This document shows positions 10,447 to 22,430 of a stretch of DNA of 64,000 bases, piece by piece. A program made the position numbers and the translations under genes. The notes under the pieces are model-generated. The model saw nothing but the letters and a program-made list of their open reading frames with translations, was not told the DNA's origin and ran no database searches. This DNA comes from Fragum whitleyi (taxonomy: Eukaryota; Mollusca; Bivalvia; Cardiida; Cardiidae). How positions within the stretch are numbered: the stretch's first letter is position 1; every line of letters starts with the position of its first letter. The DNA is taken from positions 39,139,065 to 39,203,064 of the forward strand of contig OX411555.1 in the NCBI GenBank assembly GCA_948146395.1. Reading direction: 5' to 3'.

Positions 10447-11930
10447 GTTTTACCGATCGACTTATTTTTTCGTCGAATAATGCTTGGTCAAATGAGTTGC
10501 GTGTCTATCAATGATGTCATTCATTTTTGTTGCGTCATACATTCTCCAATCAAATTGAGGTAAACAAAAAATGGGAGGGGCGAATTTAATCACCATCGGG
10601 TTTCTGTAAATATTTTGTCATTTGGCGAGACAAAATCAGTTGAGAACGTTTGGTGAACCTAATGGATTTTTAATTCTATTTAGTAAGCTTTTCGCGGACA
10701 TCATGGTTCTTTTATAGGGATTTTGTATTTGAAGGAAAAGTTATGTTTCTCTATTTTTCTCCCAGCGATAATCGTAGATGTGGGATACCAGCTTGGGGCT
10801 AGGAAAAAGAGTATTGGTAGCACTGGTGTTGGAAATACCAGGAATCCAATGCTAGGTGCCTTAGCCGCTGCGATATAACTGAAAGATTGTTGAAAGCGGC
10901 GTCTAACCCCATACAAACAAACCACCCACATTTCCATGGTCAATAATATAATTTTTGCAACAAGCAACATAAATAACGCATTGAAAAGCTGTAGTTACCA
11001 AGTTTTGGTTCCCTATCGATACTACGTTAAATTGGAACAGATCACACGAGCTTTCTATATAAGTCAGCTTTCAAAGGTCTAACATACTTCGAATCGTTTT
11101 GGTTTTTGCAAATATTAGTAGCCCTAGAATCATATAAGTAGGCCTATTGAACATTGTTCTACAATTGTTTTGCCTACATGTTCCTTTCCAAGTACTTACA
11201 TTTAATATAGATGTCTAAAGTCGTTTCCTTTTTTCATAAATCCACCCGGTTTCCCCTTCTATAGCAACCTTTCACGTGACTCGTCGTAAATGGTCCTTAA
11301 ATCTCGATCCACTACATGACATTTTATTGCACTCTTTCTTAAAAACAGGAACTTTGCAGAATTACTAAATTTAAACGTCGTTAAAAAGATACAAAGTATT
11401 TGGCGTTAAAAAGATCCCGAGTATTCATTTTAAAAAGGAACTGAGATTTTAGATTTTTCAACCCTCGTCTTTTCTTTTTTACCTCAATTTAAAAATGTGT
11501 TAGGGAGACCAAAAAGACTTGTTTCGAGCATATTGGTTGATCTCATTCTTACTGCTATATACATATAGGTGATATAACTTTATAATCAGAATAAGTTATA
11601 TATCAGCCTAATCTTCAATTGGTTAACATGCAGACAAATTATTCAAGAATTTCTCCTCTTATTAATGAACAAATTTGTGTAAGCATTACTTCAAAAGAAC
11701 GTTTTTATAAATTGTATCCTCGATTAAAGTTAAGAGTCTTTCAAGACATTTTATCAGACAAGATTATGACATCACTGTCTGGTTTTGAATGTAGTCCCCG
11801 CCCATAATGACCTACAGTCACGTACCTCACTTATTCGAACAGATCGTCAGGTTATGGGATATATTTTTTGAATTTCAAACGAAATAGCCACATTTCATTG
11901 GCGGAAAAAAATAGGGCGATCGGTAAGTCC
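10447..11930. mobile_element. possible DNA transposon with short inverted ends
   Basis: TTTTACCGATCGACTTATTT at 10448 is matched in inverse by AAAAAAATAGGGCGATCGGTAA ending near 11928. The interior (about 1.48 kb) has no recognisable transposase and holds a partial SINE at 10770-10925. TATATG-motif sequence lies on both outer sides, so it may have split a copy of that array. No duplication is clear. Confidence 0.4.
10770..10925 (+). mobile_element. 5'-truncated copy of the 14220 SINE family
   Basis: Shares GGTGTTGGAAATACCAGGAA, TGCTAGGTGCC and GTTGAAAGCGG with the full copy at 14220-14489, but lacks the tRNA head. Confidence 0.7.
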
Positions 11931-12215
11931 GTATAAATTGCATATATGGGACATATAAGTGACATATATGGCCCATATAAGTTATTTTCCCTCCATCCAT
12001 ATAAGTGGCATATAAACCACATATATGTGACTTATATGGCATTTTAGCCATATATGCCACTTATATGGGACATAGATCTCATTTGCATTTAAAATCCTAA
12101 TCTGTGACATATAAGCCACATATATGGCAAACAACAATGTTACTTTTATGCCGCTTAAATGGGACATAGATCTAGACATATATGTGACATATAAGGCAAT
12201 TTCGTAGGGGACCAG
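11930..12215. repeat. array of CATATAAGTG / CATATATGGC motifs, copy 2
   Basis: More than a dozen motifs of the type GACATATAAGTGAC and CCACATATATGTGAC, in both orientations, end at GTAGGGGACC, which mirrors the ACCCC edge of copy 1. The open frames over it (11875-12179 minus) translate the repeat. Confidence 0.65.
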
Positions 12216-13565
12216 CTATATATAGAATATATGTAAATAGTCGATAGCAGACGACGTAGTTTAATTAATTCTAGAAAGATATTGAAATGTCTAATTTGTT
12301 ATTGGAAGACCCCTCATTGGCCCTCAACTGATAGTAAATGACCTATATTTTAGGCTCCTTTCATAGTTAAAGTGTTAAAACAACAGAGATTGTCAAAAGT
12401 TGACTTTTATGTGTTCGTGATCAGAGTGTCCAGAGTGTCGCTTTAGTAATACAGGCGATTTACGACCTTCTTATCACAAAACCCTAAAAACAGCAAAATT
12501 CCTGGAAATGTTCGGGATTGTTCATCGAGGTGATCTAGACCCAAGAAGTTCTGCATTAGTGAGAGATCTTCCTAAAATCCAAGTATGTAAATGCGGGATA
12601 CCAGTTCAGCCACCTAGTTTTTATTCCCCTTACACCACGGGAAAACCCAATAGGCGAATCAACGCCTTGTCTATAATAGCATTCTTGCACAAAACAATAA
12701 TTTGAGTGGTCTAGGATTAGCAGATGATTTCGCATTTAATAAATATCTTTGATTAATATTCTAATAGTATAGAATTCTTGAACAGTGCCATTTTCAAAAT
12801 GCACAGTTGTCGAGCGGAGGTAAGTCTTGTAAAAAAGAAAATTGAACAAAAGCCGATACTCCTTTTTTGAAAAGCTATTTAGAACTGACAGGATTGTTCT
12901 TACGTAGTACTAACACTGCGTGACGTAGAAACATCCCCCAAAAATTACAAAGAACATGTACAAGATGGAAATAAAAGACTTTACAATTTTATCCTTGAGT
13001 CAAGTTATAATCCTAAGTTATTGCCCTGGCAGGGGTAGCCTAAGTATTGGTTTGTCAAATTTAAGGTTCAGGCAAATCAGCTTTAATTGAAAATTACAAA
13101 GTCTAATAGATAGCTGACATTCTTTGAATCGAAAGTTGGCAACCAATCCTTCGTAACCCCAGCTTGGACAGGACTTGGTAAACCGTCAATGAAATCTATT
13201 CACTTTCACATAGCATGTTTATCCTTTTGATTTTTAGATCCACATACATGAACACGTGTTCAGGACAATTATCGGTAAATTCTTGAAAGAACCCAAACTA
13301 TTGAAAAGTAAACTCTTAATTGATAATATAATTTATATCACAGATAAGCCAGGCCCTACCAGTTGAAAAATAACCCAGAATTATATAAACTCAAGACACA
13401 CAACAGGACATCATGACAATTCAAAGTTCAAAATAGACCAAGAAAATTGCTTAAGAATTAATGAACAGATACATAAAGCAGGTAGAAAAAAGAAATAATT
13501 ATTTGAAATAGTCCCTTGAAATTTTTTCCTTCATTGATTCAGAAAGTGGTATTGTTTTGTAATGG
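12216..13565. other. mostly unassigned; one coding-like frame
   Basis: The plus-strand frame at 12421-12705 (about 95 codons, first ATG at 12508) starts with CPECRFSNTGDLRPSYHKT and includes EMFGIVHRGDLDPRSSAL. A possible donor GTATGT lies at about 12584. I do not recognise it; it could be an exon, an old element fragment, or chance. Nothing else is seen in this stretch. Confidence 0.3.
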
Positions 13566-13712
13566 ATTAAATCCAGCCGTGCGTTCAGGATCACCAAACG
13601 GTGCAAACAGTTTTCCAATTAAACCCCACTTTGCACGTGCACCTGCATGCAAAGCGGGATATAATTGGAAAACTGTTTGCACTGTTTGGTGATCCTAAAC
13701 GCAGGGCAGATT
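13566..13712. mobile_element. fold-back MITE, copy b
   Basis: Left arm GCGTTCAGGATCACCAAACG, then GTGCAAACAGTTTTCCAATTA, pairs along its length with the right arm ending in TGATCCTAAACGC, around a CGTGCACCTGCA loop. The same family is at 8412, 35262 and, as a half copy, 23905. Confidence 0.85.
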
Positions 13713-14204
13713 AGCTTGGCAAAATTTAAAAGCCAAAAGTTTATACAACATCATATCAATATATCTTACTTCAAATTTCAATATCTCATATACCTGAGTG
13801 ATAATATTGATATAACTCGAATAGGGTATTGTGACTTGTGATTACAATAGATTTGTATACTATTGAGGAGTCAAAAAATCAAATTCTGCTTATAATGATC
13901 AAATTATCAATATTATAAATTATGTATGGACAATATTGACAATTTCAAATTAAAATCATTGTCAGTTAAATGCACCTTTTTCATCCAAATAAAGAACCCG
14001 GGAAGATTTAATATAGTACCAATTTTCTGGAACAAAATATCTATCAAATTGATGTCTCTCAGCTTTTTTCTCATCAAATTGAGATAAATTTCATCTACAA
14101 AAAAATCATCAAGATAATTGTCTTCAGGAAATTTACCTTAAAAAGAGATAATGACTCACAAAATTTGGGAGTTGAGGTATTTTCAAACAAATGCAATTGA
14201 ATTT
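13713..14204. other. no gene seen
   Basis: AT-rich intergenic or intronic DNA, with no feature I can support. Confidence 0.4.
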
Positions 14205-14219
14205 TCTAAGTAAAAGGTA

Positions 14220-14489
14220 GCCATCATAGCATACTTTGTAGCGTGTTAGACTGTCAATCTAGAGGTCCCGGGTTTGACCCCCCACTCTTGGCACTCATTC
14301 TTTCCAACCATTTGTCTCCCACCAATGGGTCCAAAATCATAGACCTATGAGGGATAGCAGATGGAGGCTAGAAAAGGATGTAATGATAGTACTGGTGTTA
14401 AAAATACCAGGAATCCATTGCTAGGTGCCCCAGTCGCCGCAATATAACTGAAAAAATGTTGAAAGCAGTGGAAAACCCCATTAAAAAAA
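14220..14489 (+). mobile_element. tRNA-derived SINE with 15-bp target duplication
   Basis: The perfect duplication TCTAAGTAAAAGGTA (14205-14219 and 14490-14504) defines a 270-bp insert. The head GCCATCATAGCATACTTTGT...CTGTCAATCTAGAGGTCCCG is tRNA-like, with a GTC anticodon position. The body has ACTGGTGTTAAAAATACCAG, and the tail is CCCCATTAAAAAAA. It is the best-defined copy of a family also present at 10770, 15708, 20655, 50408 and 50764. Confidence 0.9.
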
Positions 14490-14504
14490 TCTAAGTAAAA
14501 GGTA

Positions 14505-15008
14505 AAGTGTTAGGGGAATTACCATTATGAAGGGAACTGTTATTAAAGTATATACGGTATACTGATCCTGTATGGGACCCTTTAGAGATTTAGTTTAGTT
14601 ACAATGACCTCTCACAAGACTCATTGTATAACATAACATGACTATAATGATAAAAACTTATTTAACTTGAACCCTAATCAGAGGACATTGATAAATTTTC
14701 TTACCCTTATTTTTACTGTACTATTTTCTTTTACACAATTTCTATGGATACATGTAATATGAAATTGCAAAACAATTACATGTACATTGCTTTGACTGGT
14801 GTTGTACATCATGAAGACATGGGTGTGAAGTTATCAAGCCAACTAATGTCTGACACAGTTTTTCTAGGACATTTGTCCATGGACAGGTCAATACCAGAAT
14901 AAGTCTCTGGTACTAAACAGATCCAATAGATTATGATAATGCATATATCAAAGGGTAGAAAACATTCTATTAATGAAGAAAATATTGAACTTCAACATTT
15001 TCTTCTAT
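14505..15008. other. no gene seen
   Basis: AT-rich DNA with no supported feature. Confidence 0.4.
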
Positions 15009-15366
15009 AACAAGATGTGTTTGTGAAACACCAAGGCCCCCCCCCTTCCATTCTTCAATTACAGTAGTTTGATACATTATACAAACTCAATACTGTAACC
15101 CTTGGCAATATTAAAGTAAATGTGAAGTACAAAATTCCCACATATTTGACCTTGAAAACAATGCTTTTGACCTTGAAAGTGGTACAGAGAGAACGGTCTT
15201 GTCCCAAGTAATACCCATGTGAAATGTGAAGGCTATATCACTTACCATTCAAAAGTTATGGCCAATGTTTATTGTTAAGGTTGTTTTTTTTTCAGACAAA
15301 TGGACAGAGTAACAGACAGGGCAAAAAGAATATGCCCCCTATCTATCGATGAGGGGCCTTAAAATG
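15009..15366 (+). mobile_element. small HINE-like element, family 9
   Basis: Starts AACAAGATG, followed by the hairpin GTGTTTGTGAAACAC and AAGGCCCC (15033-15040). Ends with GGGGCCTTAAAA (15353-). A CAGACAGG stretch precedes the 3' end. The 8-bp inverse pair and overall plan match the other modular families here. Confidence 0.55.
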
Positions 15367-15707
15367 TTTCTAATAATTTATTTTTCTCTTTTTCGAAGCA
15401 AGTTCCTTCTGATCCTGAACAAGTAGAAAATTATCTTTTACTTATCCGGGGACACATGGAGAAAATCTGTTACTGTATGTCCAAACCCCTAATCTAGGTA
15501 TGAAACCAAACCTCTCTATATAGATATTCACTGTGATTATTATTATAGTTTTATACCTCCATGAAATTGAAAAAAAAATGTATGCTCATTTGATTTCTCA
15601 ATCAATATCATTTAAGACAGATAGAGACAGTGACAATTGCAGCTTCATTTCAAGATTTGTTTGTTTGTTTGGGATTTGATACCACTTTCAATATTCAACA
15701 GGTAGAT

Positions 15708-15890
15708 CAAGGTAGCTGGTACATCTACCCATGGTTGTCTGTTGTTTCTACCACCAGTACAACCACAACATTTTATCCACTACTCACCCTTCTTAGGATT
15801 ATTACTTGTCATATGCCCATCCATGGAAAAGACTGTGGCATTTTGAATGATAATTAATCTGATGTGCTACCACTGGGCTATGACAGCAGC
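15708..15890 (-). mobile_element. divergent SINE copy (14220 family)
   Basis: Minus-strand homology includes CCACCAGTACAACCACAACA and, at the head, the complement of GCTACCACTGGGCTATGACA, equivalent to the tRNA head of 50408-50684. The middle is strongly diverged. A 75-codon frame over it is not a gene. Confidence 0.5.
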
Positions 15891-16085
15891 AAGTTTCTAA
15901 TTGGATTTGAGTGTCTATCTCTTTGCAATGAGAAATTTAGTATCATTCTTTTCTCTTTTCACTATGCTTAAAATAAAGTGAGTTACAGAGGTAACGATGA
16001 GAGAAGGGTGTTTCTGGTCTAAGTTCTTCGTTTTTCATTGAATGCTATGGTTATTTATTTGAATCATCTTGACAAGGTCATTCCA

Positions 16086-16500
16086 ACAGGAACTGTCGGA
16101 GGACAGCTAAGCTCTACTATTCCTAGTGCTGGATAGTAACAGCAAATCAATATCCACATTGGAAGATTCAGTTAAATGAGAGTCAAGAGAAAAGAATCTT
16201 TGTCTAGAGGCGGAAATTATGGTCACAGAAGCATGTGCAAAGTTTCCAAACAGTAGATTAAGTAGAAATAGAATTATAACTGATATATAATAGTTGCACA
16301 CAAAAACTTAACCAAGAATTTCTTAGTCCAAAAAGGGTTAAAATTCCCCTATTATTCAACATCAGAGTAATGAGACTGTATCTATTGATTAATATTTTAG
16401 TCACAGAAGTATTTGCAAAGTTTCCAAGCAATAGCTTTAGTATAGATAGAAATTTAAACACTTGCATGTAAAGCTTTAACCAAAGCATTGCGCAGACACA
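16086..16500 (+). repeat. HINE-like family 3 fragment
   Basis: Shows the family 3 5' end (ACTGTCGGAGGACAGCTAAG, CTACTATTCCTAGTGCTGGATAG) and about two core units (CTTTGTCTAGAGGC...GTCACAGAAGCATGTGCAAAG). The 3' hairpin is missing. Confidence 0.6.
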
Positions 16501-16946
16501 AACGTTTTTTTCAAAGAGATATGACTGACCTATAGTTTGCCATTTGATTAAAGTTGGTAATTTCTAAAAATTCATTTCAGTTGCTGATACTGTAAAAGAA
16601 ATCATTATTCTAGGTGTTTTTTTTTTCATTCTATAATTAAATTTATGTGTTTTTTTCTTTTTACAAAAATCCTCTTCAGTAGTACAGATTTCTGTCCTCG
16701 GAATGCGATGCTGTGATGCTGGTCGCATCCAAATGAAATATGTCGAAAAATTTAGACTACCTCTTCAGTTGACATGCACATCCAATTGAATGATTGATGG
16801 AATGCACTCATTGTCATTGGTGAAAGCATTGATAATACAGGAGTGTGGTGGCTGCAGATGTTGGCACCCTGACAAATGACTAACAGTTTTTATTCAAGCA
16901 CAGACGCGCACCTGCCAGTTATACCCGAAAGGGGAGTTAGGCAACT
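16501..16946. other. no gene seen
   Basis: Unassigned AT-rich DNA with T-rich runs near 16617 and 16650. Confidence 0.4.
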
Positions 16947-17280
16947 GCCTCGATAGCTCAGTGGTTAGAGCGTCGGTCTTCTGATCTGAAGGTCAGGGGT
17001 TCGAGTCCTGGTGACAGCGAGGTGTTTCCTAGGGCAAGAAACTTAATAGTTACTGCCTCAGTCCTCCCAGCTGTAAATGGGTAGCAGTGGATGAAAACCC
17101 TTCCACACACACACACAAAAAGGATTCCACTGCCTCTCGAATTTCTCACGCAAAATTGATAACATCTAGAATGAGTAAAAGTCCGTTACAAGCTTTACAT
17201 AGCTTATGTTAATTGTTGATTGTACCTCGTACAAACCCCCGACTATAAATAAAGATTATTATAATTTATGATTATTATTA
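16947..17280 (+). mobile_element. tRNA-derived SINE with LINE-like 3' tail
   Basis: The head GCCTCGATAGCTCAGTGGTT ... GGTTCGAGTCC has good A and B boxes; the anticodon position reads TCT. The body contains CAGCTGTAAATGGGTAGCAG and a CA repeat. The tail AAATAAAGATTATTAT...ATTATTATTA closely resembles the 3' end of the LINE at 39178 (AAATAAAGTCGTTATTATT), suggesting mobilisation by that kind of LINE. The anticodon stem has mismatches, so this is not a functional tRNA. Confidence 0.75.
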
Positions 17281-17753
17281 CACTCATGTCGGGTAATCCT
17301 GCGCGTCGGCTAAAGCTGCGCAGCTATATGACGTCATGTAAACTTAGAAAATGGCCGCTAAACATAAAAGCAGAACAACCTATATTTCATACTCAAAATT
17401 CTATCGATTCCACCATTTTAAACAAAAAGTTCATGTGTGTATTTTAAAGCAAAAAGATTCCCGTTTTTGTCACGGTGTTTTTCATTCTAATCTAAACAGA
17501 TAAAGGACATTAATTTAGGTTCTCTCCTCGACTGCGAAGGTTTAGCCGACGAAAACTGCGTTGGCAATACGCGACGGTGCCTCTGTTCATCACCGGATTG
17601 TGTAATTCTAGTGACATTTCGTTCTAGATAAAATGTCTTTTGCATAGCCGAAATGGTCAACGAGTACATTCGTGTATTGATTTTTTTGTACAACCAATAT
17701 CTTTACACAGATTTTGTACTTGACTTTCTTAAGTGCGCAGGGTAAGCCGACAG
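17281..17753. other. no gene seen
   Basis: Moderately GC-richer, with several GCGC and CG dinucleotides near 17300-17330 and 17525-17590. There is no coding frame I can support. Confidence 0.35.
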
Positions 17754-17761
17754 CACTGTAT

Positions 17762-18338
17762 GGTTTATTCCCACTTCGTCTAATCCCATTTCGTCTACAC
17801 TATAAAAATATTGATTTAGACCAAAAATTCCCATTTGGTCTAAACCTTTCTGACACCTTATTGTATAAATTTCCCATTTCGTCTACAAAATGGTTTTTGA
17901 CATGCTATGAGAGTCAAAGAGGTGTTAATGTCATAAAAGTGTTATATACAACCCCCCCAACACACATGCAAAATTATTTTTGGATAAATTAATATTTTTT
18001 ATATAATTATTGAATAATTTTTCTTCTAAACAATAAAAAATGTTGTTTTTTGGATAAATAAAAGAAAAATAGTAAAAATTATTTTATATCAGAAAATAGC
18101 TAAAAGCATTATCCAAATCATTTATGTTATTTAGGAGTTTTAAAAACATAAAGGTTTACTCTTTTTTTTAATATATAATAAGAAGATGTATAAAAATAAT
18201 TATTATAAGGCATAATTATTAATACAAATGAGTTAATGATCTTTTAGACCAAATGGGAAATTATCAAAATATTGGTTTTAGACGGAATGGGAAATTGACT
18301 TTTAGACCAAATGGGATTAGACGAAGTGGGAACAACCC
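17762..18338. mobile_element. hAT-like MITE, 577 bp
   Basis: A perfect 8-bp duplication CACTGTAT (17754-17761 and 18339-18346) flanks inverted ends GGTTTATTCCCACTTCGTCT and its near-complement. At least seven copies of a CCCATTTSGTCTA motif sit in the outer 120 bp of both ends. The centre (about 17990-18230) is extremely AT-rich and non-coding. The 8-bp duplication fits hAT-type transposition (inference). Confidence 0.85.
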
Positions 18339-18346
18339 CACTGTAT

Positions 18347-19336
18347 AGGCAATATATATAGATAGATAGAATAACATCTTTCGTTGACCTGCTTAACTGG
18401 AAGTGTTACAATAATTGCCAGTTGCAATTACCTAGATTGAAATCTAGAAAATTTATGAAGTATGAGCTAAAACATTATTCAGCTGTTATTAGGAAACAAA
18501 AGTAATTCTAGCTAATTAGATAAGAAACTGCAAATGATTTAAACATGAGTGAACAAGAGAAAGTGCATTTCACGTGAAGTCTGTGTCTTTTAAATTAGAT
18601 GACATTACCTTCTATCTGACCCATTCACTGAATTATCCTCCTCTTTAATGGTCTTATCTTAACAGGAAGTAAACAAGTGCACCATGTAAAATCGCAGTTT
18701 CTTGACAAAATAGACTAGAATATTTCAGCACGAATTTTAGAGTGGATATTTATAATTCACAATTTATCATCTCCCCCACCCCCCTCTTCTTCTTGTTGTT
18801 CTTATTCTTCATCCCATCCTCCTTCTTCTTCCGATAAAGGTCTTCTAAGACTGTAAATGTTAACCTAGCTCAGAGGATTAAAACAGCCATACTGTTTCAG
18901 GCTAGTTAAAACTGAAATAATAAGAGTCTGCATGTACGTGTTAAAACTATTTACTCAGATACATGCTCCAGAATGTGTTGCACTCTATGTAGACTGGTGT
19001 CAGTCTCTTGAATAGAGGTATGTATATATAAAAGAAAGATAGACATAATGTTTCATGTCTATAAGCCTGATTTAAGAGTTTCAGATAAAAGAAAATTAAC
19101 TCAATACATGTGTGTGGTTGGTTTGTGGTTTAAAGTAGTTATGCACCTTGTTTACATATAAATCTAAACTCTGGGACTGAATGCCAGTCTTCACTATATG
19201 TAGCTAGAGCTGTTTTAAAAAAACCTTCTGGGATTTTGCATTAGATCTAGTCAGAGTCACAGAAACTAAAAGTATGTTTCATTGGCGTAAATGTTCTTAG
19301 GTAAAATGAATTGCTGTATACTACTGATGTTAGGAC
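18347..19336. other. no gene seen
   Basis: Unassigned DNA. GATAGATAGA microsatellite at 18359-18371, and a pyrimidine-rich CTTCTTCTTGTTG stretch near 18785-18830. Confidence 0.4.
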
Positions 19337-19742
19337 GGTTTCACCGTGTATCAACGTACACCGGATATAGCGATTAGTGAGTCGAGGGAAATGTCACGGG
19401 GTGTTGTACAAGGTGAGCTTTTTTCTCCTTTTTTTTGTTAAATCACGTAAAACTTTCCTGTAAGCATACAAGACAGGCGTTACTGATATAATCATGTAGC
19501 TATCAACCCGTATCAAATGATTGGTTAGCATCCATAAGCGGCTACAATTAAAAAAATACCCCCCTAATCACCGATGATTTCCGTTTGTCCATCACAAAAA
19601 TACTGTTTTGACGGAATTTTTAGAGTTTCTCATACTAAAACCCATGATAAATTGCCTAACATAACAAAGAAAATCACTAGAAACACTCCTGCCTTTTGTA
19701 TGAAGTGAATATACCGATAAATTCACATGTTGTTTCTTCTCC

Positions 19743-19812
19743 CGGTGTACGGCCTATAGGGAGATGGTGTACGTCGTATAGCAAATTTCCCGTTAATAGT
19801 GTACGGCTTATA
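19743..19812 (+). promoter_or_regulatory. left subterminal motif cluster of the 3.5-kb element
   Basis: Three spaced copies of GGTGTACGGCCTATAG (variants GGTGTACGTCGTATAG and AGTGTACGGCTTATAG). They are plausible transposase-binding sites, by analogy with subterminal repeats of other DNA transposons. Confidence 0.6.
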
Positions 19813-20561
19813 GCAAGAAAAATATTTCTTAAATGGATTGTCTAGCGCTAAATTAAAACGTGTTTGATGGATAAAGTTATCTTTTTGTCTTTTGTACATT
19901 CGATGGAGCCTTTTTCCCTTACCAATGCAGTTGTCATGACTAATTTAATCTTTACCACAAATGAATACCTGTTTCAGTATAATGTTATAGTCAAACCTTG
20001 GTAATTGTGTGCTTTTAAACAGGCTTCAGACAAGTATGATATGTATAAATTGGGATCAGCGAGATCCTCGCTGTCATTTTCTCTGTCTCGACTTAAAGAG
20101 CAAAGAAACTCAGCATTACTGGCATCTCTTTCATCCTTTCCAAATTTTGGATATCAAGACCAGACGAGTCGTACTGTTACTGCTCTTTTATCCCTTACTC
20201 AGTTTGAAGATATGATTTTAATTTCAATTGTAAATAGTGACTATTCTTTCGGTGAGAATCATTAGTGTTTTATTATGAATGCCCCTATAGCTTTTATCAG
20301 TATAAACATGGCCAAGCTTCATGGATATATCCAAAACATTGTCGTCGTCGTATGATTAGATAACAAAATTGAAATACGATTTTTTATTCAATTTAATCAC
20401 GGCCGTGCTTCATGGGTATATCCGAAGCATAGACATTGTCCAATTGTTGTTAGCATCGATGTTGTCGTTAGGTTCACCAGCCGCCGCGGTAAGACTTTTA
20501 AAGTAATCCCCATTCTAACATATCTTAACAAATTTTTAACTCGGGTTTTAACGCCGATTTA

Positions 20562-20636
20562 GAGGGTTCAGCGCAAAACTGTATTAAGTGTCTATACAAT
20601 ATATAGACAATTAGTATAGTCTTGCGCTGAACCCTC
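20562..20636. repeat. 75-bp hairpin inside the 3.5-kb element
   Basis: GAGGGTTCAGCGCAA and TGTCTATA pair with TATAGACA and TTGCGCTGAACCCTC. It is likely a small fold-back MITE inserted into the larger element. Confidence 0.8.
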
Positions 20637-20654
20637 GATTTATATATATTTCAG

Positions 20655-20765
20655 TCATGTGGCGGCGACTGGAGTACTCAACAATAGATTCCTGTTATTT
20701 CTATCATCAGTATTACCATTGCATACTTTCCTAGTCTCCAGCTGATATCCGACTGAGATATACAA
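20655..20765 (-). mobile_element. SINE fragment (14220 family)
   Basis: Minus-strand homology through ATTCCTGTTATTTCTATCAT and TTTCCTAGTCTCCAGCTG. The tRNA head is absent. Confidence 0.55.
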
Positions 20766-22363
20766 TTATCCTCCCGTTTGTCTAAGATAATTAATTTTTT
20801 CATGAACATTCAACGTAGAACCCTGATGTTTGTAATGATTATAGATATCAATAGTACGGATCTGCAGATAACAAGTTTAATGTCATGAAACAAGGTAATT
20901 AATTGTCATCTGCCCAGTTCAAACCTCTGCAAAACTTAACCGAAAAAGTTATGAACATCGTGTAATTGACACTCAATCGGATCAAAATCATTCTTGCAAT
21001 TTGCAAATTGTTTCTCGAACGTTTTCATTCAGAAGGCAGGGCGGACCTCGAGGCCTGAGATTCGTAATTAAAATTTTACTAGTATCTTTATATCATGACT
21101 TCTGATTACGATAAATTTGTATACACTAACTGGCCAAACCCTGTCATATGTTTACGATTAAAACGTTTGCAGAACGTTAAAGCAACGGCACCATGCTAAA
21201 TGGAAATCCCCATGTGGAGATCCGTTCTAAAACTAAGCTAACTTTTGTCACCAAGAACTTCTTACAGCAACAGCCTTCGACTGCAAGAGATTGCGTCTTG
21301 ATTTTGTGTAGTAGGTTTACTATACTAATCTACAAAACGAAATTGGATTGTAAAACAATTGTATGTGGCTTCGGCTAATCTATCAATTTCAAAACGGTAA
21401 AGAGACCAATCCGATTTATATTTATTATTGTATACCCCTACCTATCTGGGAATGTTTGCATGATGTAGGTAAACGGTATTTCAACCAGTCATACGTTTCG
21501 AATATCAAATCGTTCCCAAGCGCTTCCATTTTGAACCACAATTGAGACAGGCTTGAAATGGATTTTGATGATGTCTCTTCCAATGTATTCGTTGGTTCTT
21601 ATTTTTCGGGTATATTGGATATAGGAAATATATGTCAATTCAATATTGTTATCGGTCATATTGATGTGCGTGAATAAACATGGTTCAAAAATACGCGTTA
21701 ATTATTACCATGTGAATATCATAAATCGTCCGAGGCCGCTCAAATGTTTTGGGTGGAATCGTGATTCTTTAACAACCTTGTTAAAAATCACATCTTTTTT
21801 CTCTCTATCTGTTAATATTTTGATGTAGAAAGGTATCTTGTAGAAATCAAAGACCCCATGGTTAAAACGCCGCGATTATTCAATGACATAGGACGATAGG
21901 GTAAACATTTAAATGATAGTATTCTGATATATTACAAGAAATCGACCTGCTATCCGATTCTGAAACAGTTCGTAAAACTAGTCTGACATTAACCTGACGC
22001 TTAATCTGTAGAAATGCGAAATTTTAGCTTATAAATTGAATTCAACGAAACAACTTGGTTTCACAGGAAGTTGCCTTCTGCAACGGGACTAGCCGTTGTC
22101 TAAGAAAACCATGCTAAAAATATGTTTACAATCAATGTAATGAATAATTATGTTAAGAGGTTCATAAAGTTCTGTAAATGATTACCATCTATATTTTTCA
22201 ATCAATATGATTAACGATTCCCCCGTTTTTCGCAAAAAAACTAGAAAAGAATCCTAATCGAAAACGCCAAAATGTTACTACAGAGTCAAATAGGCGTTTT
22301 CATACATAATTTCTTATTTTGCGCTCGTTTAAGTAAGGATATTTAACCCTCCTTTGAGATATA

Positions 22364-22430
22364 TTCGTACACTACTTTTTCTATCGTTCGTACACTGATT
22401 TGAAATTGTCTGCTATAGGCCGTACACCGG
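22364..22430 (-). promoter_or_regulatory. right subterminal motif cluster of the 3.5-kb element
   Basis: Inverse copies CTATAGGCCGTACACCGG, TCGTACACTG and TCGTACACTAC mirror the left cluster. The CTATAGGCCGTACACCGG copy is an exact inverse of the first left motif. Confidence 0.6.
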
